Assembly: GCA_002189035.1 (NCBI GenBank)
Contig: NEEC01000007.1
Coordinates: 1,488,001 to 1,552,000 of the forward strand
Source of the DNA: Utricularia gibba
Taxonomy: Eukaryota > Streptophyta > Magnoliopsida > Lamiales > Lentibulariaceae
Length of the DNA stretch: 64,000 nt
Reading direction: 5' to 3'
Part shown: positions 49,196-62,660 of the stretch, one piece after another
Layout: each line of letters begins with the position of its first letter
Position numbering within the stretch: position 1 is the first letter of the stretch
Position numbers and translations under genes: made by a program
The notes under the pieces: generated by a model
Told to the model about the DNA's origin: nothing
The model's database searches: none
Seen by the model: only the letters and a program-made list of their open reading frames with translations

Positions 49196-52100
49196 ATGGA
49201 GGACGGTGGGGGCTATGGAGTCCCCAAGACGCGGCGAGATCGTCAGCAGGCTGGAATAATCTCCAGAATCCGACTAGAGAACTTCATGTGCCACAGCAGT
49301 TTTGAGATGGAGTTCGGAGATTGGGTCAATTTTGTCACTGGCCAGAATGGGAGTTAGTTTCTTGATTGCTTTTTTGAATTGTTCGTTTACGTTCGCCTTT
49401 TGTTTTGATACTGAACTAAGTCTAGTTTTGTGGTGTTAGGTGGTAAGAGTGCCATATTAACGGCTCTTTGTGTGGCATTTGGGAGCCGGGCACGTGGCAC
49501 GCAGAGAGCGAATACCATGAAGGATTTTATAAAGACCGGATGCAGGTTCTTATCGTTATCATACAAATTGAAACAAGTGCTTCATAAGGGCCGTGGGTGG
49601 CGATCATTGTGCATTTCTTAGTAGCAATAATTAAAAGTTTCCGGACTTGCTGAGATGGTTCGAGACATTTGATTTAATTTTCATTTGGTGTGAAATAAGA
49701 AATTCTATTTTAACTATATCATCGATTATCTGCTTCATGCTACATTTCTTTACTTTTTTACAGCTATGCACTGATTGAAGTTGAAGTAAAGAATGAGGGG
49801 GTAGATGCATTTAAGCCAGAACTGTACGGATCATTCATTATTGTTGGACGAAGGATAACTGAATCTGCCAGTTCCATCACGTTGAAAAACAGTCAAGGTT
49901 TTCCAATGTTGTTTTCTCATTTCGTGCCCCTGTGTTTACGCAATTTTATAATCATGATGTAAGACATCAACTGTATGTGTGCATTTGGTTATACAATGCT
50001 GAAACTAGCGCACAACAGGATCCATACAGCAATCCAAAAACCAATTTTTTTCTCCTTTGCTGATTCTTTGTTTTGAAGGTCGAAAGATTGGCACAAAGAA
50101 AGAGGATCTGCGTGAGATTGTGGAACACTTCAATGTGAGTTTCTTACATTTGTATGCTCCCAATTATGTGACAACTCTTTTCATTTTGTAACATTTTCAT
50201 CATTTTGATTTCCGTACGTGAAATCCATTCTCAGTTATGTGCTTCATACACAAATTTACCTGGTGAATTATCTACGTTGTGCTGTTTTAAAATAATTATT
50301 TAAGTTGTGCTTTATCGATATGTTTAACGAAATACATGTTTTTAATCTCGTTTGTGCTCTCTTATTCAGCAATCACCACGAGGTCATTATGCTCTAGCCA
50401 TTTTTCTCATTCCTATTGATAAGGATACATAGTAGCCTAGTTCTCCTGGTTTTTCTGCTAGTATACTTACAAATCTAGGCTCCTTAGTATTGCATAACAA
50501 CCACCGAGAAGTTTTTGTTTCTTTTTCTGTTTTGCAGATTGATGTAGAGAACCCTTGCGTAGTCATGACGCAGGACAAGAGCAGAGAATTTTTACATTCA
50601 GGGAGTCCTAAAGATAAGTTCAAGGTTGCCGTTTTGCATCTGTTTCTCCACTTTGGTCGCTGAAAGATTATTCTTAATATTACGTTTTCACGTTGACTCA
50701 CAATCTTTTTGGCATGATCTGTTTTTAGTATGCCTGGCTAAATTTAAATGCCATTTTTGTAGTTATTTTTCAAGGCGACACTTCTTCAGCAAGTAAATGA
50801 TTTGTTGAGCGATATTGAAAGGCAGATGACGGATGCAGCCACCCTGGTTAATCATTTGGAGGACTCCCTTAGACCAATATTGAAGGAAATAGATGAATTG
50901 CAAGAAAAGATCAGAAATGTCGAACTTGTGGAGGAGTTGTCCCAACAGGTGCAGTTGCTGCGAAAGAGGCTAGCTTGGGCATGGGTCTATGACGCTGAGA
51001 AGAAACTTAATGACCAGCTTCATAAAGTTGAAAAGCTTAAGGGCAGGGTTCCAGACTGTCAAGGAAGGATTGACCAGTACCATGTGAGTCCCTTAACTAA
51101 TTTCATAAAAAATTTTGGTATCAAAAGAAAATGGTGTTACACTGCTAATTCATTGAACACCTGATGGAATCTAAAGACTGTGTTGAACTGCCGACTATTT
51201 TTGGTCATTGAACTACATGATGGAATCATTTCCCAAGTAAATTCCCGTTGTGTTTGCAGTCCAAGATGGAAGAGCTAGGCCATCTACTGGAAGAGAAGAA
51301 ACATCAAATATCAGAGATGATAGATAAGACATCTGAAGTGAGAAGGAAAAAGGAAGAATTGAACCACAGTCTTTCAATGGTAAGTTTTCTAGGACTGCCA
51401 TATTTTTTGATGTATATCTTGCGTGTCCCTCTGCTTGTGTGCTCATGGATAACAGTTTAATGCCTTGTTGATTCATTTATTTTTTCATTTTCTTCTAGCT
51501 TCGTGGTTTTTTTTTGTTTTTGTTCCCAACACATGTAATCATTTAGCTTTTTGCTTTTTCATAGGCTGTGCGGGAGCGTGTTGAGGTTCAAAGTGAAAAA
51601 GATCGCGTGGATGGGAAAATTCAAAAGATTGCTCAACAGATTGATTTGATAGAGAATCAGATTCGTAGCATTCATGAGGAGTATGTTGGGAGTACCCAGG
51701 TTTCCTTCTTGCTTTTTTTTTTTTTTTTGCTTCAATGAACTCTGCAAATATACAATGATTAGAGCGACAACTGGTTTTAGGACCCTGATTCTATTTCTCA
51801 TTTATTTTCTTTCCAATATTTCCCAGAGTAACTTAAAGAATTCTTTTCATATTCAAACTCCTTTCATATAGTAAATGTACTGTGATTGACATTTGAGTTG
51901 TACACTTGGATGTTTGATTTGGGAAACCCAACCTAACTGAAGCTGGGTTACGGAACAACTATCTTTTATGCTGTTAAATTCATTTGTTGATGCAAACAGC
52001 ATATGTTATTAAATGCTAGCATCCTAGCAGCTAGGGTAATGATTTGATTGGTTATAGGCTGAAGAAGATGAGATAAGGGGTAGGCTTGAAAAACTTCGCG

Positions 52101-55100
52101 CTGATATCGAGGAAGCTCAGGGTAGTTGCCAGAGGTAGCATTTGCACTCTCCTTCCTCTTTTTTTGTTTTCATCTTTTACCTTTTTTTTTATAATCATCA
52201 CTTCTCTCAGAATGAAGCAAGAAGAGAACGAAATTGGGCCAAGGATTGCCTCATTGGAGCATGAAATTGAAAACATATCCAATGAGGTAAGGATGATTCA
52301 AAAATTCGGCAATGCTTAATCAACTCATTCTGCTCCAGGGTAGTATTGCAATTGGGATATAACTCTAGGATCTTTGGCATACTATTTTTGGGTCTGAGTA
52401 TTAAATATTTAGCATTTGAAATTTTACTTCTCTGAAGATGTTTTTTGGCATTATTCTTGTATATTATCAATCTTCTTCTCTGTGGGTTTCCCAGAAAAAT
52501 TGAACATATCGGTCACTTCTTTTCAGATAAGGGAGTTTGAGAGGATTCATCGAGGTATTACGTCTCGTGTCAATGAACTGCACGCTAATCAAAGAAACAA
52601 GGTTTGACAAACTCATACTGCAAACATTCACTGTACCTCCACTTTCTGTATTTGGCAAGCATTATAGATATATGCCCTGTGAAGGTTACTGCATTCGGTG
52701 GAGGTCGAGTAATGAGTCTTCTGCAATCCATCGAGCGGAACCAATACAAATTTAGAAGCCCTCCACTGGGTCCCATTGGAGCTCACGTGGTAACTATTGT
52801 TACTTAATCCGTACTGTTGCTACTATTTTATGGTATCCAAATTAGCGATTATTCTATTTGAGTAATGTTGGACTCTATGATTTGTTGCTAAGGACGAATA
52901 ATCTTTTTTTATAGTTCTTTGAACTACAGTCCCAGTTGAAGTGTTGTTCTGGAATGACTATACCTCTAGTATTTACTCTGGTTACTTCAACCTCAAGCTG
53001 GATTCTCGCTGAGTTACCTATGCCTTCTATTGCAGAAACTGGAAAACGCAGATTTATGGTCTGTAGCTATTGAACATGCTGTTGGCCGGTTGCTCAGTGC
53101 TTTCATTGTTACTGACAGTAGAGATGCTCGCACCTTAAGAGCATGTGCCAAAGAAGCAAACTACAATAGCTTACAAATAGTAATATATGACTTCAGCAAA
53201 CCAAGGTAATATTCGAGATTTTGAAAGTAAATATGACCATTGATCTTGTCTACTTTGCAAACTATTCTGTCTCCTCTCTACTGGTAGAATTGATATCCCA
53301 AGGCATATGCTTCCCCAAACTGACCATCCCACAGCGCTTTCTGTTTTGCATTCTGACAATGCTACGGTGTTGAATGTTCTGGTTGATATGGTAACGTATT
53401 TTTCAATGTCTTCCTAGAGTTTGAGCTTGCTGGTTTTTATTTTATTACAGAATGTTCAATATTTTTATCTTTTTTCTTGTAGGCTAGTGCAGAGAGACAA
53501 GTTCTTGTTGAGAATTATGATGTTGGCAGAATGATTACATTTGATCAGAGAATTCCAAATCTTAAGGAGAGTATTGCGTCAGATGGGACTAAGATGTAAG
53601 TTGAACGGCCAGAGTGGAGATATTATTAATATCATATATGTAAATCTACAGTTCTTCAGACTTTTCTCCAATTTTACAGCATCATCACTTGTGTTATCTA
53701 GTGAATCTGTTACAATGGTAAATCTATGTTTGAAAGAAAATCAGACAGGCGGTGCTTTATCCCATATTTTTGTATCAACCCATTTCATGCTGACCAATGA
53801 AAGACGAAAGAGCTGATTGGATCAAAGGGCTTGATCTTTAAACGCATTGCCTGTTTTGTGCTACTGATGGCTCCATGCCCTAATAGCATTTGTTTATGCT
53901 GTCGCTACTCCACCAAACTGATCTGATCTTGTGTTGCAGGTTTTATCGTGGTTCAGCACAAACTACTCTTCCACCCAACAGAAATTTGAGAGGTGGCCGC
54001 CTTTCTGGGTCATTTGACAAGGAGATTCTGGATCTGGAAAGACAAGCCATGAATGCAAAACATAGTGTGGAACAAGCCAAGAGCAAGAAAAGGGGAAGTG
54101 AAGGGGAGTTGAGAGATCTTCAAGATGCATTAAACAGTGTAAAGGTATTTTCTCTACCTGCAACATTCCAACTATTCTCAGAATGCAGGTGCATGCATAT
54201 CGAGGCATGTAAGTTCAAAAGCCATTATGAGCCATCACATCTTCTTTAAATGAAATTGTACAAAACTCACAAAAACAACGATAATCATGTGTCTGTTTCA
54301 GTTTTTCTCCTTGGTGTACTTTGCAATTGTGTACTGTTTCATGGATATGATGGTCAACTGGGGAAGGGGGATGCAGGTTAAAAGTTTTCAATTGGATATA
54401 TTGTATGTGACAGCGAAATTTTATTTTTTTTATTCATCTGATGAATCATATTCATGAAAAACTGCCAATTTGTTGTGACTTTGTTCGTGTTTAATCTGTT
54501 CAAGTCACCATTTTCATCTGTAGATCTTGTGGTAGATTTTCTTAGGGTTGCATTTCATTTCTTGTTGTGGCTCTCCAGTTTTTTTTCTTGGATCTTTAGC
54601 TAATTTCCTTCAAGTTTTTTTTTTAGATTCCCTCATAGTGCATTCTTCTGTGACTCTTGTAGAACAAGCGGATAAAACTGGAAAGGAATATTAGGAGTCA
54701 GGTGTTTGAGTTGGAAGACATAAAGAAGTCACTTTTGGCTGATGCTGGTGGTACATCAGTGTCTAATGAGAGTGAACTTCGTGAAGATATTTGTGTAATG
54801 TTTCTCTTGCACATGGCATTGCGATGCTTTTTTTTTTTTTCGCTAATCTACTTTCTGGTGTCTTATTGTATCATTTTATTTTGTTGCTTTATCCACACGA
54901 TTCTTGATCCTCACCTTTTGAAATGTGTTCAGAAATTGCAAAACGATTTGCAAGAAAAGAAGTCTCGGCTGAAAATGCTTCAGAAGAGAGTAGATGATGC
55001 AGAAAGTAAAGCTGGAGATCTGAAAATATCGTTTAAAAAGCTTTGTGGTATGCTATTCATTCTTGATCTGCTAAGTAGTCCAATCTGTTCTTTTTAGAGA

Positions 55101-57396
55101 CCTTATTATCTTTATGGCTTGAACCTTAGAGTCTGCAAGTTCAGAAATCAATGCATTAGCTGAGGCTGAGCGTGAACTGATGAGAATCGAGGAGGATTTG
55201 CAAAAAGCAAAAGCAGTTCAGAACTTTTGCATGCTTCGTTTTTTTCTTGAAAGCAATATTTGTTTTTCCACTTTTTCTTATGGGCGCAACCTAAGCATTT
55301 TTAATGGAATTAATATCCAGGAGAAGAAGCATTACGAGGAATTTATGCAGACTAAAATTCTTCCTGTCATAAAGAATGCAGAGGTTGAATGTGAGGAGCT
55401 TGAGAAATGCACCAAGGTGTTTGATTTTTCCTGCGTGCACATGCATCAATCACTTTCTTAATCATCGTAAAAAACTTTATTTTGTGCATGATCAAAATTG
55501 TTTGGACTTGTTTGTGATGCTAGGAAAACAGGCAAAAAGCGTCAATCATATGCCCTGAAAGTGAGGTTCAGGCTTTAGCTGGCAGTCAGGATAGCAATCC
55601 TGAACAATTGAGTGCTGAATTGAGTAGACTGAAGCGTAGATTCGACAGAGAGACAGAGAGGTAAACTCAATGTTTTGTGGTTTAATACAAGCACATAGTT
55701 TTACAGCCATATATGGAAATTTTTATGCAGATTCCCGAGTCTATTGATGAGCTGAAAACTCTACTTGAGAATAAAGAACGTAGAATTTTTAGAAAGCAGC
55801 AGGTTTACAAGGATTTTAGGGAGAAATTGGAAGTAAGTGTATTTCTCTGCTGCTTGTTCAACCATAATGTAAAAGTGTATGGCATTTCACCTGTGTTTGA
55901 TACCCTGCCACGTTTGTAAAGTTTTACTGTGTCATACCTACATGAGATTTCATTTATGTTTTATTTGTATTCCATTCTTGTCGGTCTATGACAACTGTAT
56001 GCTCGTGATTTATTTTTCAGGTTTCTTTACATCTGAGTTTATTGCTTTATATTACAGTATCATGATGTTTATTTAATGTTCACTTTTCTCAGGCGTGTAA
56101 CAACGCTTTACAGTTGAGATGGGGAAAGTTCCAGAGGAATGCAACTCTTCTGAAGCGCCAGCTAACATGGCAGTAGGGTTATTTTTATTGTTAATTCTTG
56201 TCGATGCACTGATTTTCCAATACGACTGTTACTGGTGTGCCTCTTAGATTTAATGGCCATCTGAAGAAAAAAGGGATCAGTGGTCAAATCAAAGTTAGTT
56301 ATGAAGAACAGACGCTTTCTATTGAGGTAATACTGACTCGATCCAGTTCTATGCTCTTCTTCTTGTTTGTAGTCCTAATTTGTTTGATATACGTTCTGGT
56401 GCAACAGGTTAGAATGCCTCATGATGCATCAAGTAGTTCAGTAAATGATACAAGAGGGCTTTCAGGTCTTGTTCTTCTATTTTGCCTTCACATTTTCCTT
56501 TGCTTCATTAGTTTTACCTTTCATAGTCAGGGTCATGAAGTAAACATCTAGATCACCTTTCTGTGTCACACTCCATCTTGCCATTACACCGTTAGCAGCT
56601 ACGATGTCAACACCTAGTTCACTAACACAGGCAGGCTGCAAGCATCATGGCTTCGTTATGCATTTCGGCAGCCATACTTCATAATTTATTCTTTGACTTT
56701 CTCTATTTGATGAGCAGGCTTCCACCTTTTTTTTGTCTATGCAGGTGGCGAGCGTTCATTCTCAACATTGTGTTTTACGCTCGCACTTCATGACATGATC
56801 GAAGCCCCTTTCCGTGCAATGGATGAGTTTGATGTATTCATGGTAAGGTTGCCCAGTACAATATTTATTTGCTGCAGTTCACAATTGCTATGTGTGTTTC
56901 TGATCTATGTTTCAAGATTGACAAATACAAGGGTGGAGGAGGATTCTTTAAAGGATGAACTATTTGCATGCGATGCTTGCATATATATTCTAAGCTGCGG
57001 GTGGGGGTCGCGTTTATTGTTGTGCCTGTGTCTGCCATGATTTAAGTAAAACTGCTGGTTCCAACTGGATTGCTTGTCATATACTAGCGTAAGAAAACGA
57101 AATTCAGATTGCAGGTGTGTTTGGTTCCGCAGGATTCTATAAGCAGGAAAATCAGCATGGATGCTCTTGTGGATTTCGCTTTAGCTCAAGGATCACAGTG
57201 GATATTCATCACCCCGCACGACATCAGGTAAATGTTGCACACTCCTCTTGTAGCCCGAGTCAGGTATTCTCTCACTGCTGTTTAACCCTGAAGTCACCAA
57301 TATCTGTATTTGTGTGTGCATTGGCGTATGTGTTACAGCATGGTGAAGGATGACGTGAGGATCAAGAAGCAGCAAATGCGACCTCCTCGTGGATGA
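49196..57396 (+). CDS. SMC6: Structural maintenance of chromosomes protein 6 (SMC5/6 complex); one apparent frame break
   Basis: Twenty-eight exons can be joined: 49196-49352, 49440-49545, 49764-49897, 50079-50134, 50538-50624, 50763-51083, 51260-51379, 51565-51699, 52058-52134, 52211-52286, 52527-52601, 52685-52789, 53036-53205, 53288-53390, 53483-53595, 53940-54144, 54663-54794, 54933-55047, 55130-55215, 55321-55416, 55524-55660, 55731-55832, 56093-56172, 56248-56326, 56408-56465, 56745-56842, 57133-57227, 57339-57396. All phases close except entry to exon 22, one base short of 1058 aa. Walker A is GQNGSGKS (49-56), after [17 protein letters not shown]. Two long coiled coils flank a hinge ([14 protein letters not shown]...DFSKPRIDIP). 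The C-terminal signature [10 protein letters not shown], the Walker B DEFDVFMD and the end [16 protein letters not shown] complete the ATPase head. SMC6 pairs with SMC5 in DNA repair and sister-chromatid recombination. Confidence 0.95.
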
Positions 57397-58797
57397 AAGC
57401 ATGATTAATAACTTTTGGCAGCAACAACCACACAAGTTGTGTTTGCAAGTAAATAGGCAGTTACCTTTTGCAATGCACCATTCACGGATGTCCTTCCTGT
57501 AAGTTAGGCTTACGAGTCTGACTCCAAGGTAAGTTTTGTTTCTCTGGCCTTGGGCAGTGATGGATAGCAGGCAGCCTGCAGGTAGGAAACTTTAATCTCC
57601 GATGTTTTATTGAGTACATAGAGAACATACAAAGGCGTTCCAGAAACCAGTCCATAGAGTCCATAGGTAAATATCTCTAGTCATGTCTCTAGACTCAAGG
57701 TCCGTCTATTTTCATTTCATTAAAATCGTTTCAAAAAAAGTGATTCAAAAGTTGATAGAAATGGATATGAACTTGTTTTAAAAAAAATTGAAATGTTTAG
57801 AATCGCTTCAATGTTTCTATTTCAAAAAAATAGAATTTGTTTTTATTTTTAATAACATTCATTTTAAAAACACTTAATTTGAAGTAAAATCTAAAATAAA
57901 CATACTTTCACTTTCATTGTCTATTGAAAAGCATAAATTGTATGTACAAGAAACAGGCTTAGTAGGTGACAAACCCACATGGGGAGTGTTCCGGCAAATC
58001 TTGTTTTCGGTGCTCATGTCACATACCTAATACACGCCTGTCCTTTTCATGGTATGTGTATTCGAAATGACACGCAAATGCCTGAGCTGTACCGTGTTGT
58101 CTCTCTGTCGCACCACCCATGGAAAGAGGTTACACTTGGAGTGTGAGTGCGGGACGATTATTAGGTAGGTTAGGGGTTCCCTACACCCATCTTATCAGAA
58201 AGTGGAGTAATAAATAAATGGTAGGGGTTCCAAACAAGTCGGGAAAAAAGGTTCTAACATCAACCCAAAACGTGTACACGGCCCCCTACCGATGCCCGGA
58301 GCTGTCCCCTCCTACATCCACGGGATGGGGAATGGAATAAGCTGCCAATCACAGTAACCCCCTTGATGTTCTATGGTTTTGTTGTGTGTTGGTTTGGTTG
58401 GAAGTCGCCAGCTTCTCATGCTCGCCACTAACCTTTCACTTTCACTCTCTCCATTTTTTTTTCTTTTCCGATAGTTTGTTCGCCATCGTCTTCAGCGTCA
58501 TATCACAGACCTTGTCTGCAGTTGGATGTGCAGTCTCAGGGAGGAAAGTGACGATTCTCAAACGAATAATGCCCCAAATGCCAGACTCTTGATATTGATC
58601 TTGAGTTCAAGTGCCATATTCATTGTCTAATTCGCATTTTCATGTGTGGTTTAAAGCAGCAAGTCCTCTTGACATGTGTCTAAGGGCATGCAGGCAGACT
58701 GCTTCATTGCTTTGTGTCTCGTACCACACGAGTCTATTTATTATGCATACATGAGAGTGGAATGGAGGGGATTATTAGGGCAGAGCGGAAACCAGGG
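57397..58797. other. SMC6 3' flank and upstream region of the peptide gene
   Basis: AT-rich at 57700-57920. The remaining stretch has even composition and may contain the promoter of the RGF/GLV-type gene. No exon with family resemblance was found. Confidence 0.45.
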
Positions 58798-59359
58798 ATG
58801 GCTCAGAGGACCTCCACCACCTTCATCTTCTTCCTGACAACAGCATGCTTCTTCTTCATGCATGCATCTGCTCCCCGCAGAGATTTCCCGGCCAAAATGG
58901 TTCGTGTTTCCTTCTGTCACCAGACTCATTCCACTTATTGTTACCTCATTTCCGATTGCGGATGCTGAAGTTGCTGGAAAGTGCCAATCAACAACACGCT
59001 TCTGTTTCCAGGGTGGAGGGAAGGGAAGAGCCTAACCCTAATATACAAAACCCAGGTATTTTATGGCCAACCTTGAATTTGGTGTCGATCATCTTCCGCT
59101 AGTTCCTAAGTTTGCTTTCCTCGAGTCTCGCACACACAGAAAGTGCTTCAAATCATCACAGTGACCGGAACCCTAATCTCTTGATATCAAAAAAAGCGAG
59201 AAGCAAACAGCATTCGGGTAACAGCCCTTGTTTTAACCTTGGATTGCAGGGGCGAGGAGTTCAAAGCCCTCACTAGTCCTCAAGAACGAAGAAACCGCAA
59301 AGCAGGTGGCTGTTCTGGACTACGAGCCGCCGCACACTAACCCGCCCGTTCACCATTGA
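58798..59359 (+). CDS. RGF/GOLVEN/CLEL-type signalling peptide precursor
   Basis: Three small exons, 58798-58899, 58971-59055 and 59250-59359, close in phase at 98 aa. Residues 1-25 form a signal peptide (TFIFFLTTACFFFMHASA). The middle is variable and hydrophilic. The last 13 residues, DYEPPHTNPPVHH, fit the root meristem growth factor / GOLVEN / CLE-like motif: an Asp-Tyr pair where Tyr is sulfated, then a Pro-Pro-x-His end. The mature peptide would be released from the C-terminus and read by RGI receptor kinases controlling root meristem or gravitropic growth. Family members usually end His-Asn; this one ends His-His. The precursor length (about 80-120 aa) and C-terminal motif position fit the family. 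The splice sites (GTTCGT, GAAG, GTATTT, TTGCAG) are acceptable, but exon 2 lacks independent support. Confidence 0.75.
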
Positions 59360-60862
59360 AAGGCGTCTGCCACATCACTCCCTGGGCGTGGATCATCCAT
59401 GCTTGGGGTCTGGGCTACCCAAATACGAATTCGAATTTAAAAAATAATCATCATTTTCCTACAAAGAAATAATTATAAAAATGAATATTTTTATTTTACA
59501 AATCAATACTATCTTGCACTATGTGATTTATGTTGTCATTTCCATGATTCTATTATTTTCATCCATGATTGGGATTGATGAGTCCATTGATCATGTATAT
59601 GGACATTGGGTCATGAAACCCTCACTTATGCATCATGCTAATCCCGTAGTTATGTTATAAAATGATCCATCATTTTTCTCTGATGCTATTCTATGGAAAC
59701 TCGACATTATTTTTCCTATTTCTTCTACTCATTGTGATTCATGGAGATCTTGTCGCACCTCCCTACAAATGACCTATGATTTGTTGTTCTAAGATCATCT
59801 TCAAAAAAAAAAAAAAAAAGAAATTCAAGTGACTAGTAAGTTTTTTTTTTTTTTTAAAATAACATTAATATACGTGGGGCAGCCCGTCCATGTGCCCGGG
59901 GGCTGTGACTTGACATCCCACCTAAACAACGGTGGTGAAGACCGCAGCCAGCAAAAACCCCAGAACGCGTTTTTGAGGGATTTAAAAGATAAATGAAGTT
60001 GAGTAACTAACATGGAATGGTTTATACTTTCCAGTTGCCAATGCAGTTAATAATGATATTGTTGTTTTGTGGTTGCTGCCTCCTCCACGTACAACGACTC
60101 TTAAACCCTCTCAAGAGTCCAAACCCTGCCCTGCCCAACCCTACCGTACTTAAATAATAATATTTGGAACAGCACCGCCCTAATGTCCATAAAGTCAAAT
60201 AATAATATAATATTATATTATATACATACATAACCCCTCCCCTCCTCATCATTTGCTTTCCTTAGGCCCCAAGAAAAGAATAACAATGCAATGCAAAGGC
60301 CAGGCGGCCGCAATGAATGCCATGCCCCCCGGGATTCAACGCGGGGCCCCCTCCCCCCGCTCTGGAGCAAGCAACTACGCAGTCTGACGTCCGATCCAGC
60401 TGGCGGGGAAAGCGAAAGTACGCTCCAGGTGGGGTCCACTCATCGCCCTGTCCACGTCACACTGACTCCGAACCGAGGTGTCTTCACGCGTACGCCCCCG
60501 CCCCCAACACTACCACCACCACCCCCGGGATTTCCCCTTTTCTTTTTTTTTTCTCTCCTGCGGGGCCGCCGCCCCCTGTTTAATTCATCCATGGTATTTA
60601 CTATTTATTAATAGTTAATTATTTTGGGCAAATAAAATGGACAAGGCAATGGCTGGAAACCCGGGTGTGTTGACTTTGACCGATCCTTACAATCCAACGA
60701 GGTGGGAAATTTTCTCCTACTTTTATTTGGTTGTAGTAATTAATGCGTCTGACTGTGAGCATCATTTGTTTAATAATGAGTTAATAATACCATGAGCGGT
60801 CGGTCTATGAGTTCCGGTCGGGCCGGGTCGGGTCGCCAACCGTTTCTTCTCGTCTTCTGGAA

Positions 60863-60868
60863 CACGTG
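60863..60868. promoter_or_regulatory. G-box CACGTG
   Basis: A palindromic CACGTG about 40 bases before a TATATATAT run. G-boxes bind bZIP and bHLH factors in light, ABA and sugar responses, which would suit a TPP gene. Function is inferred. Confidence 0.5.
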
Positions 60869-60904
60869 CTCCTGTCTCATCTCCGCTTCTTTTCCTTCTC
60901 TCTC

Positions 60905-60913
60905 TATATATAT
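60905..60913 (+). promoter_or_regulatory. TATA box of the TPP gene
   Basis: A TATATATAT run inside a CT-rich stretch, the usual setting of a plant core promoter, about 1.75 kb before the TPP start codon. Confidence 0.45.
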
Positions 60914-62660
60914 CTCCCAATCTTTTTCTACGAAACTTCCTTTATTCTTCCCGTGTAAAATTTCCTGCAACCTCCTTCCTTTGCGTGTTTGCGATTCTTG
61001 GGTATTTATTTGTGATACATTTTGTTCACGGTTCCTGTATGTGTGTATGTTTGTTTCATCTGGGCGATTTTCCGCATCGTGGATCCGTGCTTTTTGAAAG
61101 GTGAGACTTTTTGGAATGGGAATCTGTGCCTTTTGGTATTTTTTATTCATGGAGTCTGTTGGTGTTGCTTCCTGACTTTGTTTCACGTGGTTTATGTCAG
61201 GCTTTAATCACCACTCTGGATAATCTTCCCCTGTTTCTTCTTCGTTTCATTTCATTGACGATTCAAGCGAGGGGGAAGGAGGAGGTAGGCTGGTGCATTT
61301 ATGCAATGAAACGCATGTACAAAAAATGGTTGATATTTGAATTTTTTTTTTTATATTAAGGTTTTGATTCGCAAGAATGTTTTTTTGTTCGTGAATCGTG
61401 ATTCACCTTCTCATTTTTTGTACTTGCTCGTTGGGAACATGGCTTCTAGATTTTGAGCGTGCTGAAAATGTCAACGTTGGTGGCTTTTATTTTACCGTTG
61501 GGTCTTATTCCAGAATGTACTATTCCACTTTACAGAATTAACATATTGACATTTATTTCCTGGAAAATGCCCAAAGCTCTGTCCTTGTCGACTGTCGGAA
61601 AGTTCCAGTTTTTGTCCCCATGGCGGAAAAAAGGAGTACTACAGCTTTATTTGTTATGCTAGCTTGACCATGGCTGGGTTTTATTTTCAACACCCTTCAG
61701 GATCCAGCATTGTGCATGGTCTTTTTCAAGCTGTGTGCTGGCTGAATCCATTTTCTTGCTTGTCTGTAGAGCCATTTTCAAAAAAGAGATCCCACAAGAG
61801 TTGTTTATTCATGTCGGACAAAGTAGAAAAGTGCTTTCCTTCAGCGTTTTGTCTTTCTTTTCTTTGTGGGGTTGGGGAAACACTTTGAACATGAAGAATC
61901 TTAAGAGATCAAGTGTGACTTTGTAACTCAAAAAGAAGTTCAGAAATCTACTTGTACTTTGGCATCTTTCAATCCCAAGTAATAATGCTTTTCGTAATCA
62001 ATGCAAAAAAGGAACCCTTTAGCGTGGACGGAGTAAATGCCCTGGGCTGGGGTCTTATGTTATTTAATGCTTCATACTTTCCTGTTGGCTTGTACCCCCT
62101 AGTTGCGTGTTGGAATTTCCCGCAGGTGGTTGTTGCTGGAGAAATTGTGTTCAGCTTCTTCCCTGCTGTGCTATAAGCTCCTCAATTTATTAGAACATAT
62201 TATGATTGATTTTATCCGGACATTAGTCGGCCGCATGAATCTCTTCATTTCTAGTTTGATTAGTAGTCTCTTAGTTGCTCCATACGTTTTTAATCTTGAA
62301 ATCATGCTGTTCACGTAAGTTTCTAGATTTTCAGTACTTGCAAGTTTAGCCAGAAAACTTTCTGGCTCTCTTTATCTGATCTTCTCTTGTGGAAAACTTG
62401 TCTGCTTTGATCGGCATTGCATTCTCATTACGCTTCATTCCGAAGAAATGCATTATAAATGACTGTTGGTCTACTTTGCAATTTGCAGCTCTGTTTTGTT
62501 GATTAGCTACTAGCTCCCCGATTAAGAGAGTTCCTTGAAGACTTCTTTTTTCCCCTCACATTGGGTTGTTCTTGGATATCAAGAGAGGCTTTTTACGTGT
62601 GATCCCACCATTGAAAGAGTAACTGAAGACTCGTGCAAGAGCAGAACAAATCCGGGAAAA

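Larger units (their letters stand above)
59360..62660. other. Intergenic region, then promoter and long leader of the TPP gene
   Basis: 59440-59860 is AT-rich with an A run (about 59802-59819) and a T run (about 59840-59856). A GC-rich, C-run block lies at 60290-60580. A G-box and TATA box at 60863-60913 mark the probable TPP promoter, leaving a leader of about 1.7 kb that likely contains introns. No other gene was recognised. Confidence 0.5.

Noticed and set aside
62535-62660. In-frame extension of the TPP protein upstream of 62661
   Set aside because: It starts with TTG, not ATG, and plant TPPs begin at the MDLKS-type Met.
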